This document shows positions 49,592 through 59,245 of a stretch of 64,000 bases of DNA, piece after piece (position 1 is the first letter of the stretch; the number at the start of each line of letters is the position of its first letter). The position numbers were made by a program, and so were the translations under genes. The stretch spans positions 3,534,001 through 3,598,000 of the forward strand of contig NZ_CP094264.1 of NCBI RefSeq assembly GCF_023614235.1, given 5' to 3'. The notes under the pieces were generated by a model that ran no database searches, was not told the origin of the DNA, and was given only the letters and a program-made list of their open reading frames with translations. The DNA comes from Streptomyces sp. MRC013. Its GTDB lineage: Bacteria; Actinomycetota; Actinomycetes; Streptomycetales; Streptomycetaceae.

Positions 49592-51385
49592 CTACGGGCG
49601 GTGTCCGGCGAGCGGGTTGCGCAGCGTCCCGACCAGCTGGAGCGCCGCCGACGGGTCCGCCAGGTCCACCATCTGCCGGTTGTCGCGCAGCTGGAGCCGG
49701 TTCAGGCAGGAGAGCGCGAACTCCTCCGCGAAGAGGTCGTACCGGGCGAACCGCTCCGCCAGCTCCGGACGCGACTTCTGGTACGCCGTGACGCACTCGG
49801 CGACCGTCGCCCAGAACATCCCCTCGTCCAGCACGCCCTCGGCGTCCAGCGTGGCGCCCAGGAAGCGGAAGAAGCAGTCGAAGACGTCCGTGAAGACCGA
49901 CAGCGCCTTCTGATCCTCGGGGACCTCGGCCCGGATGCGCTCCACGGCCGGCGGCAGCACCGCGTCCGGGTCCATGACGACGATCTCCTCGGCGATGTCC
50001 TTGAAGATCGCCCGCTGGACCGTGCCGCCCTCGATGACGAGGATCACGTTCTCGCCGTGCGGCATCCACGCCAGGTCGTACGCGTAGAAGGTGTGCAGGA
50101 TCGGCAGCAGGTACGCGTCGAGGTAGCGGCGCAGCCACCGGTCGGGGGCGAGCCCCGACTCCGCGATCAGCGCGCCCGCGAACGAGGCGCCCTCGTGGTC
50201 GGTGTGCAGCAGCGACGCCATGGTGGCCAGCCGCTGCCCCGGTTCGAGGGACGGCACCGGGCTCTCCCGCCACAGCGCGGCCAGCATCTTGCGGTACGGC
50301 GAGTACCGGTCGGTGGCCGCCTCGTACTCCAGGTGCCGGTAGCCGACCGCCGCGCGCTCCCGGATGATCGAGAAGCGGGCCGCGCGCAGCACCTCGTCCC
50401 GGTCGATCAGCTTCGCCAGCCAGTCGTTGATGGCGGGGGTGGCCTCCATGTACGCGGCGGACAGGCCCCGCATGAAGCCCATGTTCAGCACGGACAGGGC
50501 CGTCTTGACGTAGTGCTTGGCCGGGTCGGAGGTGTTGAAGAAGGTGCGGATCGACTGCTGGGCCAGGTACGCGTCGTCGCCCTCGCCGAGGTACACCAGC
50601 CGCTGCCGGGCGATCTCCGCGGCGAAGGTCACCGTCAGCTTGTTCCACCACTGCCAGGGGTGGACCGGCACCAGCAGGTAGTCGGCCATGTCCAGGCCCC
50701 GCCCGGCGAGCGTGCGGGCGAAGCGGTCGACGGCCTCGTCGCCCAGTTCGGACCGGATGAACGTGTCGTACTCGACGTCCTCGCCGGCCGTGAAGGCGGT
50801 GCGGTCCCGGTGCGCGGCCAGCCAGACGAGCCGCAGCGGGCTCGCCGCCTCCGGCGCGTAGGCGTGGTACTCGTCGCCGCCGAAGCCGAGGCGGCCGTTG
50901 TTGGCGACGAAGCAGGGGTGGCCCTCGGTCATGCCCGTCTCGACGGCCTGGAAGTCCGACTTCGCCAGCTCGGCGGCGGTCACCCGGGGCTTGGCGGACT
51001 TGTACGCCGTGCCGGCGAGCGTCGAGGAGATCTCCTCCAGGTACACGGGGAGGATCTCGTCGCTCAGGCCCAGCGCGCCGCGCAGCTCGATGACGAACTC
51101 CAGCGCGTCGAGCGGCAGCTCGGCGCCGTCGCGGTGGCGGCTGACGGAGTCGGCGTACACCTGCCAGTGGTCCAGGGCGAACCGGCCGGCGGTGAAGCGG
51201 TACTCGGTGGCGCCGTCGTCGCTGAGGACCCGGTAGCGGCCCTCGCCCAGCGGCTGCGGGTCGAGCAGCCGCTCGTGGGAGAACTCGGCCAGCGCCTTGC
51301 GGACGAGGAGGCGGTTGGCGTGCGCCCAGCGCTCGGGGGTGAGGTGGGCGACGGCGTCGGCCGTGCGGTGGTCGGCGGTGTTCAT
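49592..51385 (-). CDS. desD: DesD, NIS synthetase (desferrioxamine macrocyclisation)
   Basis: IucA/IucC-type NRPS-independent siderophore synthetase, 597 aa. It uses ATP to join and cyclise N-hydroxy-N-succinylcadaverine units to desferrioxamine E or B precursors. Family motifs are visible: GHPCFVANNGRLGFG, VPVHPWQWWNKL, SIRTFFNTSDPAKHYVKTAL, MGFMRGLSAAYM, DHEGASFAGALIAE and the FhuF-like end YDLFAEEFALSCLNRLQLRD. The ATG at 51385 overlaps the desC stop (ATGA), so it is coupled to desC. Last gene of desABCD. A gene-free 208-base stretch separates it from the small gene upstream of glmS. Confidence 0.97.
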   Translation of the reverse strand: MNTADHRTADAVAHLTPERWAHANRLLVRKALAEFSHERLLDPQPLGEGRYRVLSDDGATEYRFTAGRFALDHWQVYADSVSRHRDGAELPLDALEFVIELRGALGLSDEILPVYLEEISSTLAGTAYKSAKPRVTAAELAKSDFQAVETGMTEGHPCFVANNGRLGFGGDEYHAYAPEAASPLRLVWLAAHRDRTAFTAGEDVEYDTFIRSELGDEAVDRFARTLAGRGLDMADYLLVPVHPWQWWNKLTVTFAAEIARQRLVYLGEGDDAYLAQQSIRTFFNTSDPAKHYVKTALSVLNMGFMRGLSAAYMEATPAINDWLAKLIDRDEVLRAARFSIIRERAAVGYRHLEYEAATDRYSPYRKMLAALWRESPVPSLEPGQRLATMASLLHTDHEGASFAGALIAESGLAPDRWLRRYLDAYLLPILHTFYAYDLAWMPHGENVILVIEGGTVQRAIFKDIAEEIVVMDPDAVLPPAVERIRAEVPEDQKALSVFTDVFDCFFRFLGATLDAEGVLDEGMFWATVAECVTAYQKSRPELAERFARYDLFAEEFALSCLNRLQLRDNRQMVDLADPSAALQLVGTLRNPLAGHRP

Positions 51386-51939
51386 CGGGCGGCTCCCACG
51401 GCGGCCTCGAACGCCTCGCGGGTGCAGACGCTCAGCAGGGCCTCCTTCTCCGGCTTGGCGATCTTGTCGACCGGGACGAAGCCGACGGCCTCGTTGAGGG
51501 CGTGGACGGCGGTGTTGCGCACGTCCGGCTCGACGACGACCCGCCTCACGGCCGGGTCGCGGAACAGCTCGGCCATCACGGCGGTGATCACCGCGCGGGT
51601 GAAGCCGTGGACGGGCGTGTCGGTCGGGGCGACCAGGAAGTGCATGCCCACGTCGCCGGGGAGCGGGTCGTACAGGCCGACCAGCTCGACCTCGGCGGGG
51701 TCGTAGCGCTCCATCAGGAACGCCGGCTCCCCGTCGTGGAGGCCGAGGAAGGCGTCGTGGTGCGGGTGCGCGGCGATGGCCGTGTAGTCCCGCTCGACGT
51801 CCTCCAGGCGGTGGTCCTGCATCAGCCAGTACGCCGCCTTGGGGTGGGTCACCCAGCGGTGCACCAGCTCGGCGTCGGCGAGCGGGTCGAGCGGGCGGAA
51901 CGCGAGCGCGCCTATGCCGGAGGCGCCGGTGGTGCTCAT
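51382..51939 (-). CDS. desC: DesC, N-hydroxycadaverine acyltransferase
   Basis: GNAT-fold acyltransferase (185 aa) that acylates N-hydroxycadaverine with succinyl- or acetyl-CoA. It is of the IucB/RimJ-like siderophore type: [59 protein letters not shown] and [29 protein letters not shown]. The ATG at 51939 overlaps the desB stop, and the stop overlaps desD. Acyl-CoA preference decides between ferrioxamine types; it cannot be read here. Confidence 0.96.
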   Translation of the reverse strand: MSTTGASGIGALAFRPLDPLADAELVHRWVTHPKAAYWLMQDHRLEDVERDYTAIAAHPHHDAFLGLHDGEPAFLMERYDPAEVELVGLYDPLPGDVGMHFLVAPTDTPVHGFTRAVITAVMAELFRDPAVRRVVVEPDVRNTAVHALNEAVGFVPVDKIAKPEKEALLSVCTREAFEAAVGAAR

Positions 51940-53210
51940 ACGGTGAACTCCTGGAACGCGATGGACTTCTCGACGGGGTAGTACTCGGTCCCCAGCAGCT
52001 CGCGGATGATGTAGGAGTTGCGGTACGCCCCCATGCCCAGGTCCGGCGAGGTGACCGAGTGGGCGTGCACGCCGGCGTTCTGGAGGAAGACCCCGCGGCC
52101 GGTGACGTCGATCGCGTAGTTGCGGGCGATGTCGAACCGCCCGCGCCCGTCCCACTTGAGCCGGTCGCGTACGGGCTCCAGGAAGTCCGGGACGCTGTAC
52201 TTGTAGCCGGTGGCCAGGACGAGGCCCTCGGTGCGGATCTCGTAGTCCTTGCCCTGCTCCTCCTGGCGCAGCCCCAGGGTGTAGGTGCCGCTCCCCTCGT
52301 CGTACGAGGCGGTGTTCAGCGACGAGTTGGTGAGCAGGCGCGTGGGGACCGGGCCGCCGTTCTCGACGCTCTTCTGGTACAGCAGGTCGAAGATGGCGTC
52401 GATGAGGTTGCCGTTGATGCCCTTGAAGAGGCCCTTCTGCTGGGTCTCCAGCCGGTAGCGGGTCTCCTCGGGCAGGGCGTGGAAGTAGTCGACGTACTCG
52501 GGGGACGTCATCTCCAGGGTGAGCTTGGTGTACTCCAGCGGGAAGAAGCGCGGGGAGCGGGTCACCCAGTTCAGCCGGTAGCCGTGGACGTCGATCTCGG
52601 AGAGCAGGTCGTGGTAGATCTCCGCGGCGCTCTGGCCGCTGCCGACGACGGTGATCGACCGCTTGGCCTTGAGGGCCTCGCGGGCCTGCAGGTAGCGGGA
52701 GTTGTGGAGCAGGTCGCCGCCCAGGCCCCGGCATGCCTCGGGGACGTACGGCGGGGTGCCGGTGCCGAGTACGAGGTGGCGGGCGCGGAAGGTGTCGCCG
52801 CCGTCCGTGTGGACCTCGTACACCTCGGCGGCCTCGTCGTACTCGACGCGGGTGACGGTCGTGCCGAAGCGGACGCCGTCCAGCTTCCCGGCGGCCCAGC
52901 GGCAGTAGTCGTTGTACTCGGCGCGCAGCGGGTAGAAGTTCTCGCGGATGTAGAACGAGTACAGTCGGCCCTTCTCCTTCAGGTAGTTGAGGAAGGAGTA
53001 CGGCGAGGTCGGGTCGGCGAGCGTCACGAGGTCCGACATGAACGGCGTCTGCAGGTGGGCGCCCTCCAGGAACATCCCCGAGTGCCACTCGAAGTCGGGC
53101 TTCGACTCCAGGAACAGGCCGTCGAGTTCCGCGATGGGCTCGGTCAGGCAGGCCAGGCCCAGGTTGAACGGACCCAGTCCGATCCCGATCAGGTCAAGAG
53201 GCGTGGACAA
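51936..53210 (-). CDS. desB: DesB, cadaverine N-monooxygenase
   Basis: Flavin-dependent N-hydroxylase (424 aa) converting cadaverine to N-hydroxycadaverine with NADPH and oxygen. The FAD loop [13 protein letters not shown] is at the N-terminus, [18 protein letters not shown] follows, NADPH loop [15 protein letters not shown] sits in the middle, and [15 protein letters not shown] is the ATGY motif near the C-terminus; the end [20 protein letters not shown] is typical of IucD/SidA types. The TTG at 53210 follows GGGAGAG and overlaps the end of desA by 17 bases; no ATG fits better. Confidence 0.97.
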   Translation of the reverse strand: MSTPLDLIGIGLGPFNLGLACLTEPIAELDGLFLESKPDFEWHSGMFLEGAHLQTPFMSDLVTLADPTSPYSFLNYLKEKGRLYSFYIRENFYPLRAEYNDYCRWAAGKLDGVRFGTTVTRVEYDEAAEVYEVHTDGGDTFRARHLVLGTGTPPYVPEACRGLGGDLLHNSRYLQAREALKAKRSITVVGSGQSAAEIYHDLLSEIDVHGYRLNWVTRSPRFFPLEYTKLTLEMTSPEYVDYFHALPEETRYRLETQQKGLFKGINGNLIDAIFDLLYQKSVENGGPVPTRLLTNSSLNTASYDEGSGTYTLGLRQEEQGKDYEIRTEGLVLATGYKYSVPDFLEPVRDRLKWDGRGRFDIARNYAIDVTGRGVFLQNAGVHAHSVTSPDLGMGAYRNSYIIRELLGTEYYPVEKSIAFQEFTV

Positions 53211-54636
53211 GGTTCTCTCCCAGGTACTGCTCGGCGTGGCCGGCTATCAGATCGAGGACGGCGGCGATGTCGTGCGCGGTCGTCTCGGGGTTGAGCAGGG
53301 TGAACTTCAGGTACTGGCGGCCGTCGACCTTGGTGCCGGCGACGACGGCCTCGCCGGAGGCGAACAGCGCCTTGCGGGCGTGCAGGTTGGCGCGGTCGAC
53401 CTGCTCGGGGTCGGCGCCGGCGGCCGGGGCGTAGCGGAAGACCAGCGTGGACAGCGACGGCCGGACCACCACGTCGTAGCGCGGGTCGGCGGCGAGCAGG
53501 TCGAAGCCGTCCGAGGCCAGGTCGCACACCTCGTCGAAGAGCTGCCCGACGCCGTGGGCGCCCATGGTGCGCAGCGTCAGCCAGAGCTTGAGCGCGTCGA
53601 AGCGGCGGGTCGTCTGGAGCGACTTGTCGACCTGGTTCGGGATCCGCTCCTCGACCGTGTGGCGCGGGTTGAGGTAGTCGGCGTGGTAGGTGGCGTGGCG
53701 CAGCGTCGCCGCGTCCCGGACGAGGACGGCGGAGGAGCTGACGGGCTGGAAGAACGACTTGTGGTAGTCGACGGTGACGGAGTCGGCGCGCTCGATGCCG
53801 TCCAGCAGGTGGCGGCGGGTGGGGGAGGCGAGCAGGCCGCAGCCGTAGGCGGCGTCGACGTGCATCCAGGCGCCGTACTCGGCGGCCAGCGCGGCGATCT
53901 CGGGCAGCGGGTCGATGGAGCCGAAGTCGGTGGTGCCGGCCGTGGCGACGATCGCCATCGGCACCAGGCCCTCGGCGGCGCAGCGGGCCAGCTCGGCGGC
54001 GAGGACGACGCTCTGCATGCGCTTGTCGGCGTCGCAGGGGATGGACACGACGGCGGACCGGCCGAGACCGAGGAGCTGCGCGGACTTCTGGACGCTGAAG
54101 TGGCTGCACTCGGAGGTGAAGACGCGCAGCCTCGTCAGGTCGTCGGTCTTGGCCTCCTCGCGGGCGAGGAGCAGTGCCTGGAGGTTGGACTGGGTGCCGC
54201 CGCTGGTGAAGACGCCGTCGGCGGTCGGGCCGAGGCCGACGCGGTCGGCGGTCCAGTCGACGAGGCGGCGCTCGATCAGGGTGCCGCCGGCGCTCTGGTC
54301 CCAGGTGTCCAGGGAGGAGTTGACCGCCGAGAGGACGGCCTCGCCGACCAGGGCGGGGATGACGACGGGGCAGTTGAGGTGGCCCAGGTAGCGGGGGTGG
54401 TGGAAGTAGACCGCGTCCCTGAGGTAGAGGTCCTCCAGCTCCTCCAGGGCGGCGGAGGTGTCGCCGAGGGGCCGGTCGAGGTCGACGGCCGAGACGGCCG
54501 GCGCGAGGTCGTCGGGGGTGACGCCGGTGAACGGGCGCCGGGTGGTGGCGAGTCTGCGCGCCACCCGCTCGACTCCTTCGGTGACGGAACGTCGGTACTG
54601 CTCCGCCGTCGCGTCGTTGAGCAGGTGCGAGCGCAT
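53194..54636 (-). CDS. desA: DesA, lysine decarboxylase
   Basis: PLP-dependent group II decarboxylase (480 aa) making cadaverine from lysine, the committed step of desferrioxamine synthesis. The PLP lysine is Lys293 in [17 protein letters not shown]; upstream are [40 protein letters not shown] and [18 protein letters not shown] with the Asp that binds the pyridine nitrogen. The ATG at 54636 has GGGAGGA. It heads desABCD; the iron box at 54707-54725 lies about 70 bases upstream. Confidence 0.97.
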   Translation of the reverse strand: MRSHLLNDATAEQYRRSVTEGVERVARRLATTRRPFTGVTPDDLAPAVSAVDLDRPLGDTSAALEELEDLYLRDAVYFHHPRYLGHLNCPVVIPALVGEAVLSAVNSSLDTWDQSAGGTLIERRLVDWTADRVGLGPTADGVFTSGGTQSNLQALLLAREEAKTDDLTRLRVFTSECSHFSVQKSAQLLGLGRSAVVSIPCDADKRMQSVVLAAELARCAAEGLVPMAIVATAGTTDFGSIDPLPEIAALAAEYGAWMHVDAAYGCGLLASPTRRHLLDGIERADSVTVDYHKSFFQPVSSSAVLVRDAATLRHATYHADYLNPRHTVEERIPNQVDKSLQTTRRFDALKLWLTLRTMGAHGVGQLFDEVCDLASDGFDLLAADPRYDVVVRPSLSTLVFRYAPAAGADPEQVDRANLHARKALFASGEAVVAGTKVDGRQYLKFTLLNPETTAHDIAAVLDLIAGHAEQYLGENLVHAS

Positions 54637-54706
54637 GCGACATCCTCCCGGATGCGGGGACGTGGGCGTTCCTCTGGGGACAGGGCGGGCGAGGTACGCT
54701 GTTTGG

Positions 54707-54725
54707 TGAGGTTAGCCTAGCCTAA
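54707..54725. promoter_or_regulatory. Iron box controlling desABCD
   Basis: Minus-strand reading TTAGGCTAGGCTAACCTCA against the DmdR1/IdeR consensus TTAGGTTAGGCTAACCTAA (two mismatches). Located upstream of desA, so transcription should be repressed by iron-loaded DmdR1. Confidence 0.85.
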
Positions 54726-54796
54726 GTTGACGTTGCCGTGTCGCCGATCCCCGCTCATGCGGCGCGAACCGCGGCGGCGGGCACGGCGGTCGGGGG

Positions 54797-55681
54797 CTAC
54801 GCGCCGGCCGCGGCCCCGGTCTCGGGCTCGGTCTCGGGCTCCGGGGCTTCGCGCAGGGCGTCCTCGCTCAGGCCCCTGCGCCAGTACCCGACGAACGTGA
54901 CGCGGCGGCGGTCGAGCCGGCGTTCGTTCACGAAGTGCCGGCGCAGCGCCTTCACCGAACCGGACTCCCCCGCCAGCCACACGTACGGCGCCGAACCGGT
55001 CACCTCGGCCGCGCGGACCGCCTCGACGGCCGGCGGCGCGCCCTCCTCCCGCACGAGCCAGGTCACCGAGGCGTCCGCCGCGGTGCGCGGCTCGATCCGG
55101 TCACCGGCGTGCGGGACCTCCAGCCACACCCGGGCCCTCGTCCCGGCCGGCAGCCACTCCAGGATCGCCGAGGCGGCGGGCAGCGCCGTCTCGTCGGCCC
55201 ACATCAGCACCTCGTCGGCGTCCGCGGGCAGGTGGAAGCGGACGCCGGTGTTCTCCCGCGAGGTGGGCCCCAGGACGGCCACGCGGTCGCCCACGGTCGC
55301 GCCCAGCGCCCAGCGGCAGGCGGGTCCGCCGTCCTCGTGGACGGCGAAGTCGATGTCGACCTCGGTCGTCCCGTCGCCGGCCCGGCGCTGCCCGCGCACG
55401 GTGTACGAGCGCATGACGGCCCGCACGTCGTCCGGCATGGCCCGCCACGCGCCCAGCGTCCCGTACAGGTCGCCGTCGACGACGGGCGGCAGGACCGGCT
55501 CGGGCTGGCCCGGGTGCGGAAGGAACAGCGACAGGCTCTGGTCGCGCCCGCCGGAGGCGAAGCCCGACAGGTCCTCGTCGCCGGCGCCGGCGAAGGTCGT
55601 GCGGATCATCGACGGGCCGAGCCTCCGCACCCGTACGACCCGCAGGTTGAAGAAGCCGAACGGCGGTGCGGCGGTCGTCAT
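54797..55681 (-). CDS. desF: DesF-like siderophore-interacting flavoprotein reductase
   Basis: Siderophore-interacting protein (294 aa), a cytosolic NAD(P)H-flavin reductase that releases iron from ferrioxamine. The FAD-binding domain has VMRSYTVRGQRRAG (R-x-Y-T-V motif) and VDIDFAVHEDGGPACRWALGA; the substrate-binding part has MWADETALPAASAILEWLP and the C-terminal VWLAGESGSVKALRRHFVN, YWRRGLSEDA, typical of ViuB/SIP proteins. The C-terminal tail is Glu/Pro-rich (EPETEPETG). Starts at ATG 55681, four bases after the desE stop, so both form one transcript. Confidence 0.93.
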   Translation of the reverse strand: MTTAAPPFGFFNLRVVRVRRLGPSMIRTTFAGAGDEDLSGFASGGRDQSLSLFLPHPGQPEPVLPPVVDGDLYGTLGAWRAMPDDVRAVMRSYTVRGQRRAGDGTTEVDIDFAVHEDGGPACRWALGATVGDRVAVLGPTSRENTGVRFHLPADADEVLMWADETALPAASAILEWLPAGTRARVWLEVPHAGDRIEPRTAADASVTWLVREEGAPPAVEAVRAAEVTGSAPYVWLAGESGSVKALRRHFVNERRLDRRRVTFVGYWRRGLSEDALREAPEPETEPETGAAAGA

Positions 55682-55685
55682 GGGG

Positions 55686-56726
55686 TCAGGCCACCTTCTT
55701 CGCGTTCTCGATCGCCTCGGCGAGGTCCTCCAGCAGCGGGGCGCACTTCTCGTACGAGTAGACGGGCTCCGTGACGCGCGGGACGACCTGGCCGGCCTTG
55801 ACGGCGGGCAGCCGGGCCCAGGTCGGCTTGGAGGCGAGGTCCTTGGGCTGGATGGCGGAGCTGCGGTTGTCCATCATGATGACGTCGGCCGGGTACTTGT
55901 CGACGTTCTCCCAGCTGAGGGACTCGAACCAGCCGCCCTGGTCGAGCTTGCCGGGCACGACGAGGTTCACGCCGAGCTCCTTGAAGTACAGGGTGTCGGT
56001 GGGGCGGTCCGGGGTGGAGACGTAGAACAGGTCGGCGCTGGCGGAGCCGATGAGGACCCTGATCTCCGGCTTGGCCTTGGCGGCGGCGCGCAGCCGGGCC
56101 GCGGCCTTCTCGAAGCGGGCCTTGCTGTCGGCGACCGCCTTGGACCCCACGTCGCCGCCGAGGCTCTCGGCCAGCTCGGCGTGGCGCCGGATCACCTTCG
56201 GCATGGACCGGTCGGCGGCCCACAGGGCGACGCTCGGGGCCAGCTTGAGGATCGTGTCCTTGGACTCGTCCGGCACGTACCAGAGCGCGTCCTTCTCCCA
56301 CATGTCGGTGATGAGGACCTCGGGCTGGAGCTTGACGTACTCCTCGATGTCGAACTCGCCCCAGACGTTGCCGATGATCTCGACCTTGTTCACGTCGAGG
56401 TCGCCGGCCTGGACGTCGGGCTTGCCGTCGGCGGTCTTCGTGGGGCCGAAGACGCCCTTCACCTCGACGCCGAAGTCGTGCAGCGCGGCCGCCATGCCGG
56501 TGAAGGCCACGATGTTCCCCGGCGTGGCCTTCGCCTCCGCCGTGACGCCGCGGTCGTCGGTGAACCTCCACGGGCCCGACCCCGCCGCGGGGTCCGCGTC
56601 GCCCGGCTTCCCGGAGGGCTTCTCCTCGCCGCCGCACGCGGCGAGCGCGGCGCCCAGACCCAGGGCGCCTCCCGCGGCGAGGAGTCCACGGCGGGTCAGA
56701 CGGGTGGCTCGGGCGTTGCTGGGCAT
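55686..56726 (-). CDS. desE: DesE, ferrioxamine-binding lipoprotein
   Basis: Periplasmic-binding-type siderophore receptor (346 aa) that delivers ferrioxamine to an ABC importer. Twin-arginine-like start (ATRLTRRGLLAAGGALGLG) and a lipobox (AALAACGG, Cys at about 31) give a membrane-anchored lipoprotein. The fold has GNIVAFTGMAAALHDFGVEV, GEFDIEEYVKLQPEVLITDM and FYVSTPDRPTDTLYFKELGV. The ATG at 56726 is the start that gives a complete signal peptide; its ribosome site is weak. No permease genes are beside it. Iron box 56778-56796 lies upstream. Confidence 0.92.
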   Translation of the reverse strand: MPSNARATRLTRRGLLAAGGALGLGAALAACGGEEKPSGKPGDADPAAGSGPWRFTDDRGVTAEAKATPGNIVAFTGMAAALHDFGVEVKGVFGPTKTADGKPDVQAGDLDVNKVEIIGNVWGEFDIEEYVKLQPEVLITDMWEKDALWYVPDESKDTILKLAPSVALWAADRSMPKVIRRHAELAESLGGDVGSKAVADSKARFEKAAARLRAAAKAKPEIRVLIGSASADLFYVSTPDRPTDTLYFKELGVNLVVPGKLDQGGWFESLSWENVDKYPADVIMMDNRSSAIQPKDLASKPTWARLPAVKAGQVVPRVTEPVYSYEKCAPLLEDLAEAIENAKKVA

Positions 56727-56777
56727 GGCGGAGTCGCTTTCGTACGGCCGAGTTCCGGCCACCGGGCACGTTCGAAG

Positions 56778-56796
56778 GTAGGTTAGCCTAACCTCA
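56778..56796. promoter_or_regulatory. Iron box controlling desEF
   Basis: Contains the perfect dyad AGGTTAGCCTAACCT (56780-56794) matching the TTAGGTTAGGCTAACCTAA consensus almost fully. About 55-70 bases upstream of desE. Confidence 0.88.
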
Positions 56797-57143
56797 GACG
56801 CTGTCCAGGGGGCGGCCCCGCCTCCCGCTGTCGCCTCCGTCACGCCGCCGCGGCGGACGGGGCCCCGGTGGTGGACCCGCCGGAGCAGCGCTTCACGGGG
56901 TCCGTCCGCGCACCGCGTCCAGCAGCGTCCGCGGAGGGCCTTCCCCGGGCCCGACCGTCCGGCGGATCGCGCCGCTGGCCACCGGCCTGCACGCGGTGCG
57001 GAGTCCCGCCGGCGGTCCCGCCACCGGCCACGGCGCCTGTCGCCGGCCGGCGGGGACGGCCGCAGCCGTGCCCGCCCGGCGCCCGTCGGGCCGCCCCGCG
57101 CCGGCGGCCCGGGGCGGGGCGGCCACCCGGCCGGCCGCGAGTC
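56797..57143. other. 350-base gene-free region
   Basis: GC-rich spacer between the desE promoter and the end of the acyl-CoA dehydrogenase gene on the same strand. Contains several CCGGCCGGCGG-like dyads that may terminate the catabolic operon. No coding frame with a ribosome site. Confidence 0.4.
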
Positions 57144-58304
57144 CTAGGCGGAGAAGCCCAGTTCGCGGGCGATGAGCATCCGCTGCACCTCGCTGGTGCC
57201 CTCGCCGATCTCCAGGATCTTGGAGTCCCGCCACATGCGCGCGACCGGGTACTCGTTCATGAAGCCGTACCCGCCGTGGATCTGCGTCGCGTCACGGGCG
57301 TTGTCGACGGCGACGGTCGACGAGTACAGCTTCGCCACCGCCGCCTCCTTCTTGAACGGCTCGCCCAGCACCAGCCGCGACGCCGCGTCCCGCCAGCCGA
57401 TCCGGGCCATGTGCGCCCGCGTCTCCATGTCGGCCAGCATGAACTGGACGGCCTGGTTGTCGCCGATGGGCCGGCCGAAGGCGTGACGTTCCTTCGCGTA
57501 CTTCACCGACTCGTCGACGCAGCCCTGGGCCAGGCCGGTGGCCAGCGCCGCGATGGCGATCCGGCCTTCGTCCAGGATGCGGAGGAACTGCGCGTACCCG
57601 CGGCCCTCCTCGCCCAGCAGGTTCGCCGCGGGCACGCGGACGTCGGAGAACGACAGCTCACGGGTGTCCGAGGCGTTCCAGCCGACCTTCGAGTACGGCG
57701 CGGCGACCGTGAAGCCCGGCGTGCCCGAGGGGACGATGATGGACGAGATCTCCGGGCGCCCGTCCGGCTTGCGGCCCGTCACGGCGGTCACCGTGACCAG
57801 GCCCGTGATGTCCGTGCCGGAGTTGGTGATGAAGCACTTGGTGCCGTTGATCACCCACTCGTCGCCGTCCCGCACGGCCGTGGTGCGCGTCCCGCCGGCG
57901 TCCGAACCGCAGTCCGGCTCGGTCAGGCCGAACGCGCCCAGCACCTCGCCGGAGCACAGCTTCGGCAGCCACTCGCGCTTCTGCTCCTCCGTGCCGAACC
58001 GGTAGACCGGCATCGCGCCCAGCGAGACGCCCGCCTCCAGGGTGATGGCCACCGACGAGTCGACGCGGGCCAGCTCCTCCAGGGCGATGCCCAGGGCCAG
58101 GTAGTCGCCGCCCATCCCGCCGTACTCCTCCGGGAACGGCAGGCCGAACAGGCCCATGCGGCCCATCTCCCGCACGATCTCGTACGGGAACTCGTGGCGC
58201 TCGTAGAGGTCGCCGATCTTCGGGGCCACCACGTCGTGGGCGAACTCCTCGACGGTGCGGCGCAGTTCCTCGTGCTCGGCGGAGAGCCGGTGGTCCAGGG
58301 ACAT
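57144..58304 (-). CDS. acdH: Acyl-CoA dehydrogenase (branched-chain type)
   Basis: FAD enzyme of 386 aa oxidising acyl-CoA to enoyl-CoA, here probably branched short-chain substrates from valine, isoleucine or leucine. Conserved parts: MGRMGLFGLPFPEEYGGMGG, GAFGLTEPDCGSDAGGTRT (FAD loop), VGWNASDTRELSFSDVRVP, QIHGGYGFMNEYPVAR and ILEIGEGTSEVQRMLIAREL. Glu368 in the EGT stretch is the catalytic base position of short/medium-chain enzymes; isovaleryl-CoA dehydrogenases have a non-Glu there, so the substrate is likely not isovaleryl-CoA alone. The ATG at 58304 has AAGGAG. Last gene of the operon. Similar to AcdH of S. coelicolor and S. avermitilis. Confidence 0.93.
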   Translation of the reverse strand: MSLDHRLSAEHEELRRTVEEFAHDVVAPKIGDLYERHEFPYEIVREMGRMGLFGLPFPEEYGGMGGDYLALGIALEELARVDSSVAITLEAGVSLGAMPVYRFGTEEQKREWLPKLCSGEVLGAFGLTEPDCGSDAGGTRTTAVRDGDEWVINGTKCFITNSGTDITGLVTVTAVTGRKPDGRPEISSIIVPSGTPGFTVAAPYSKVGWNASDTRELSFSDVRVPAANLLGEEGRGYAQFLRILDEGRIAIAALATGLAQGCVDESVKYAKERHAFGRPIGDNQAVQFMLADMETRAHMARIGWRDAASRLVLGEPFKKEAAVAKLYSSTVAVDNARDATQIHGGYGFMNEYPVARMWRDSKILEIGEGTSEVQRMLIARELGFSA

Positions 58305-58309
58305 GGGGG

Positions 58310-59245
58310 TCACTCCTTGTGGGAGAGGGCGCGGACGGTACGTGACGGGCTCGGGCGGCCCAGCTCCTCGGCCAGCCACACACTGGTGGCGGTCAGCCGG
58401 CCCAGGTCGACCCCGGTCTCGATGCCGAGGCCGTGGAGCATCCACACGAGGTCTTCGGTGGCGAGGTTCCCGGTGGCGGACTTGGCGTAGGGGCAGCCGC
58501 CGAGCCCGCCCGCGGAGGCGTCGACGGTGGTCACGCCGTGCCGGAGCGCGGCGAGCGTGTTGGCGAGGGCCTGCCCGTACGTGTCGTGGAAGTGCACGGC
58601 CAGCCGGAACGCGGGCAGCCCCGCGTCACCGAGCGCGGTCAGCAGCGCCTCCACGTGGCCGGGCGTGGCCACGCCGATGGTGTCGCCGAGGCTCAGCTCG
58701 TCGCAGCCCAGGTCGGCCAGGCGGCGCGTCACCCGCACGACCCGGTCGACGGGGACGGGGCCCTCCCACGGGTCGCCGAAGCACATCGACAGGTATCCGC
58801 GCACGCCCAGCCCCTCGGCCTTCGCGCGGGCGACGACCGGCTCGAACATGGCGAGCGCCCCGTCCACCGTGCGGTTCAGGTTGGCCTTGGCGAACGACTC
58901 GGTCGCGCTGGCGAACACGGCGACCTCGCGGGCCCCGAGCGCCAGCGCCCGGTCCAGCCCGCGCTCGTTCGGCACGAGCACCGGCAGCCGCACGTCCAGG
59001 TCGCTCACCAGCGGGAACAGCCTCTCGGCGTCGGCGAGCTGCGGCACCCACTTCGGGTGGACGAAGCTGGTCGCCTCGACCGTGTCCAGGCCGGCGCCGG
59101 CGAGGCGGCGGATGAACTCGGCCTTCACCTCGGTCGGTACGACGCCCTGCTCGTTCTGCAGGCCGTCGCGCGGGCCGACCTCGTGGATCCGCACCCGCGC
59201 GGGGAGCCCCGGCGCGGGCACGGCCATCGGCAGTCCGTCGGTCAC
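58310..59245 (-). CDS. Hydroxymethylglutaryl-CoA lyase
   Basis: Cleaves HMG-CoA to acetyl-CoA and acetoacetate, the last step of leucine breakdown (311 aa, TIM-barrel aldolase fold). [14 protein letters not shown] holds the catalytic Arg and metal-binding Asp; [43 protein letters not shown] (metal His) and [14 protein letters not shown] (mobile-loop Cys) are all present. The GTG at 59245 overlaps the carboxylase stop as GTGA. It ends 5 bases before the dehydrogenase start. Confidence 0.96.
   Translation of the reverse strand: MTDGLPMAVPAPGLPARVRIHEVGPRDGLQNEQGVVPTEVKAEFIRRLAGAGLDTVEATSFVHPKWVPQLADAERLFPLVSDLDVRLPVLVPNERGLDRALALGAREVAVFASATESFAKANLNRTVDGALAMFEPVVARAKAEGLGVRGYLSMCFGDPWEGPVPVDRVVRVTRRLADLGCDELSLGDTIGVATPGHVEALLTALGDAGLPAFRLAVHFHDTYGQALANTLAALRHGVTTVDASAGGLGGCPYAKSATGNLATEDLVWMLHGLGIETGVDLGRLTATSVWLAEELGRPSPSRTVRALSHKE

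Noticed and set aside
53189..54643. Second minus-strand frame in desA
   Set aside because: Out-of-frame Arg/Pro-rich shadow of DesA, which has the PLP lysine and standard length in the other frame.
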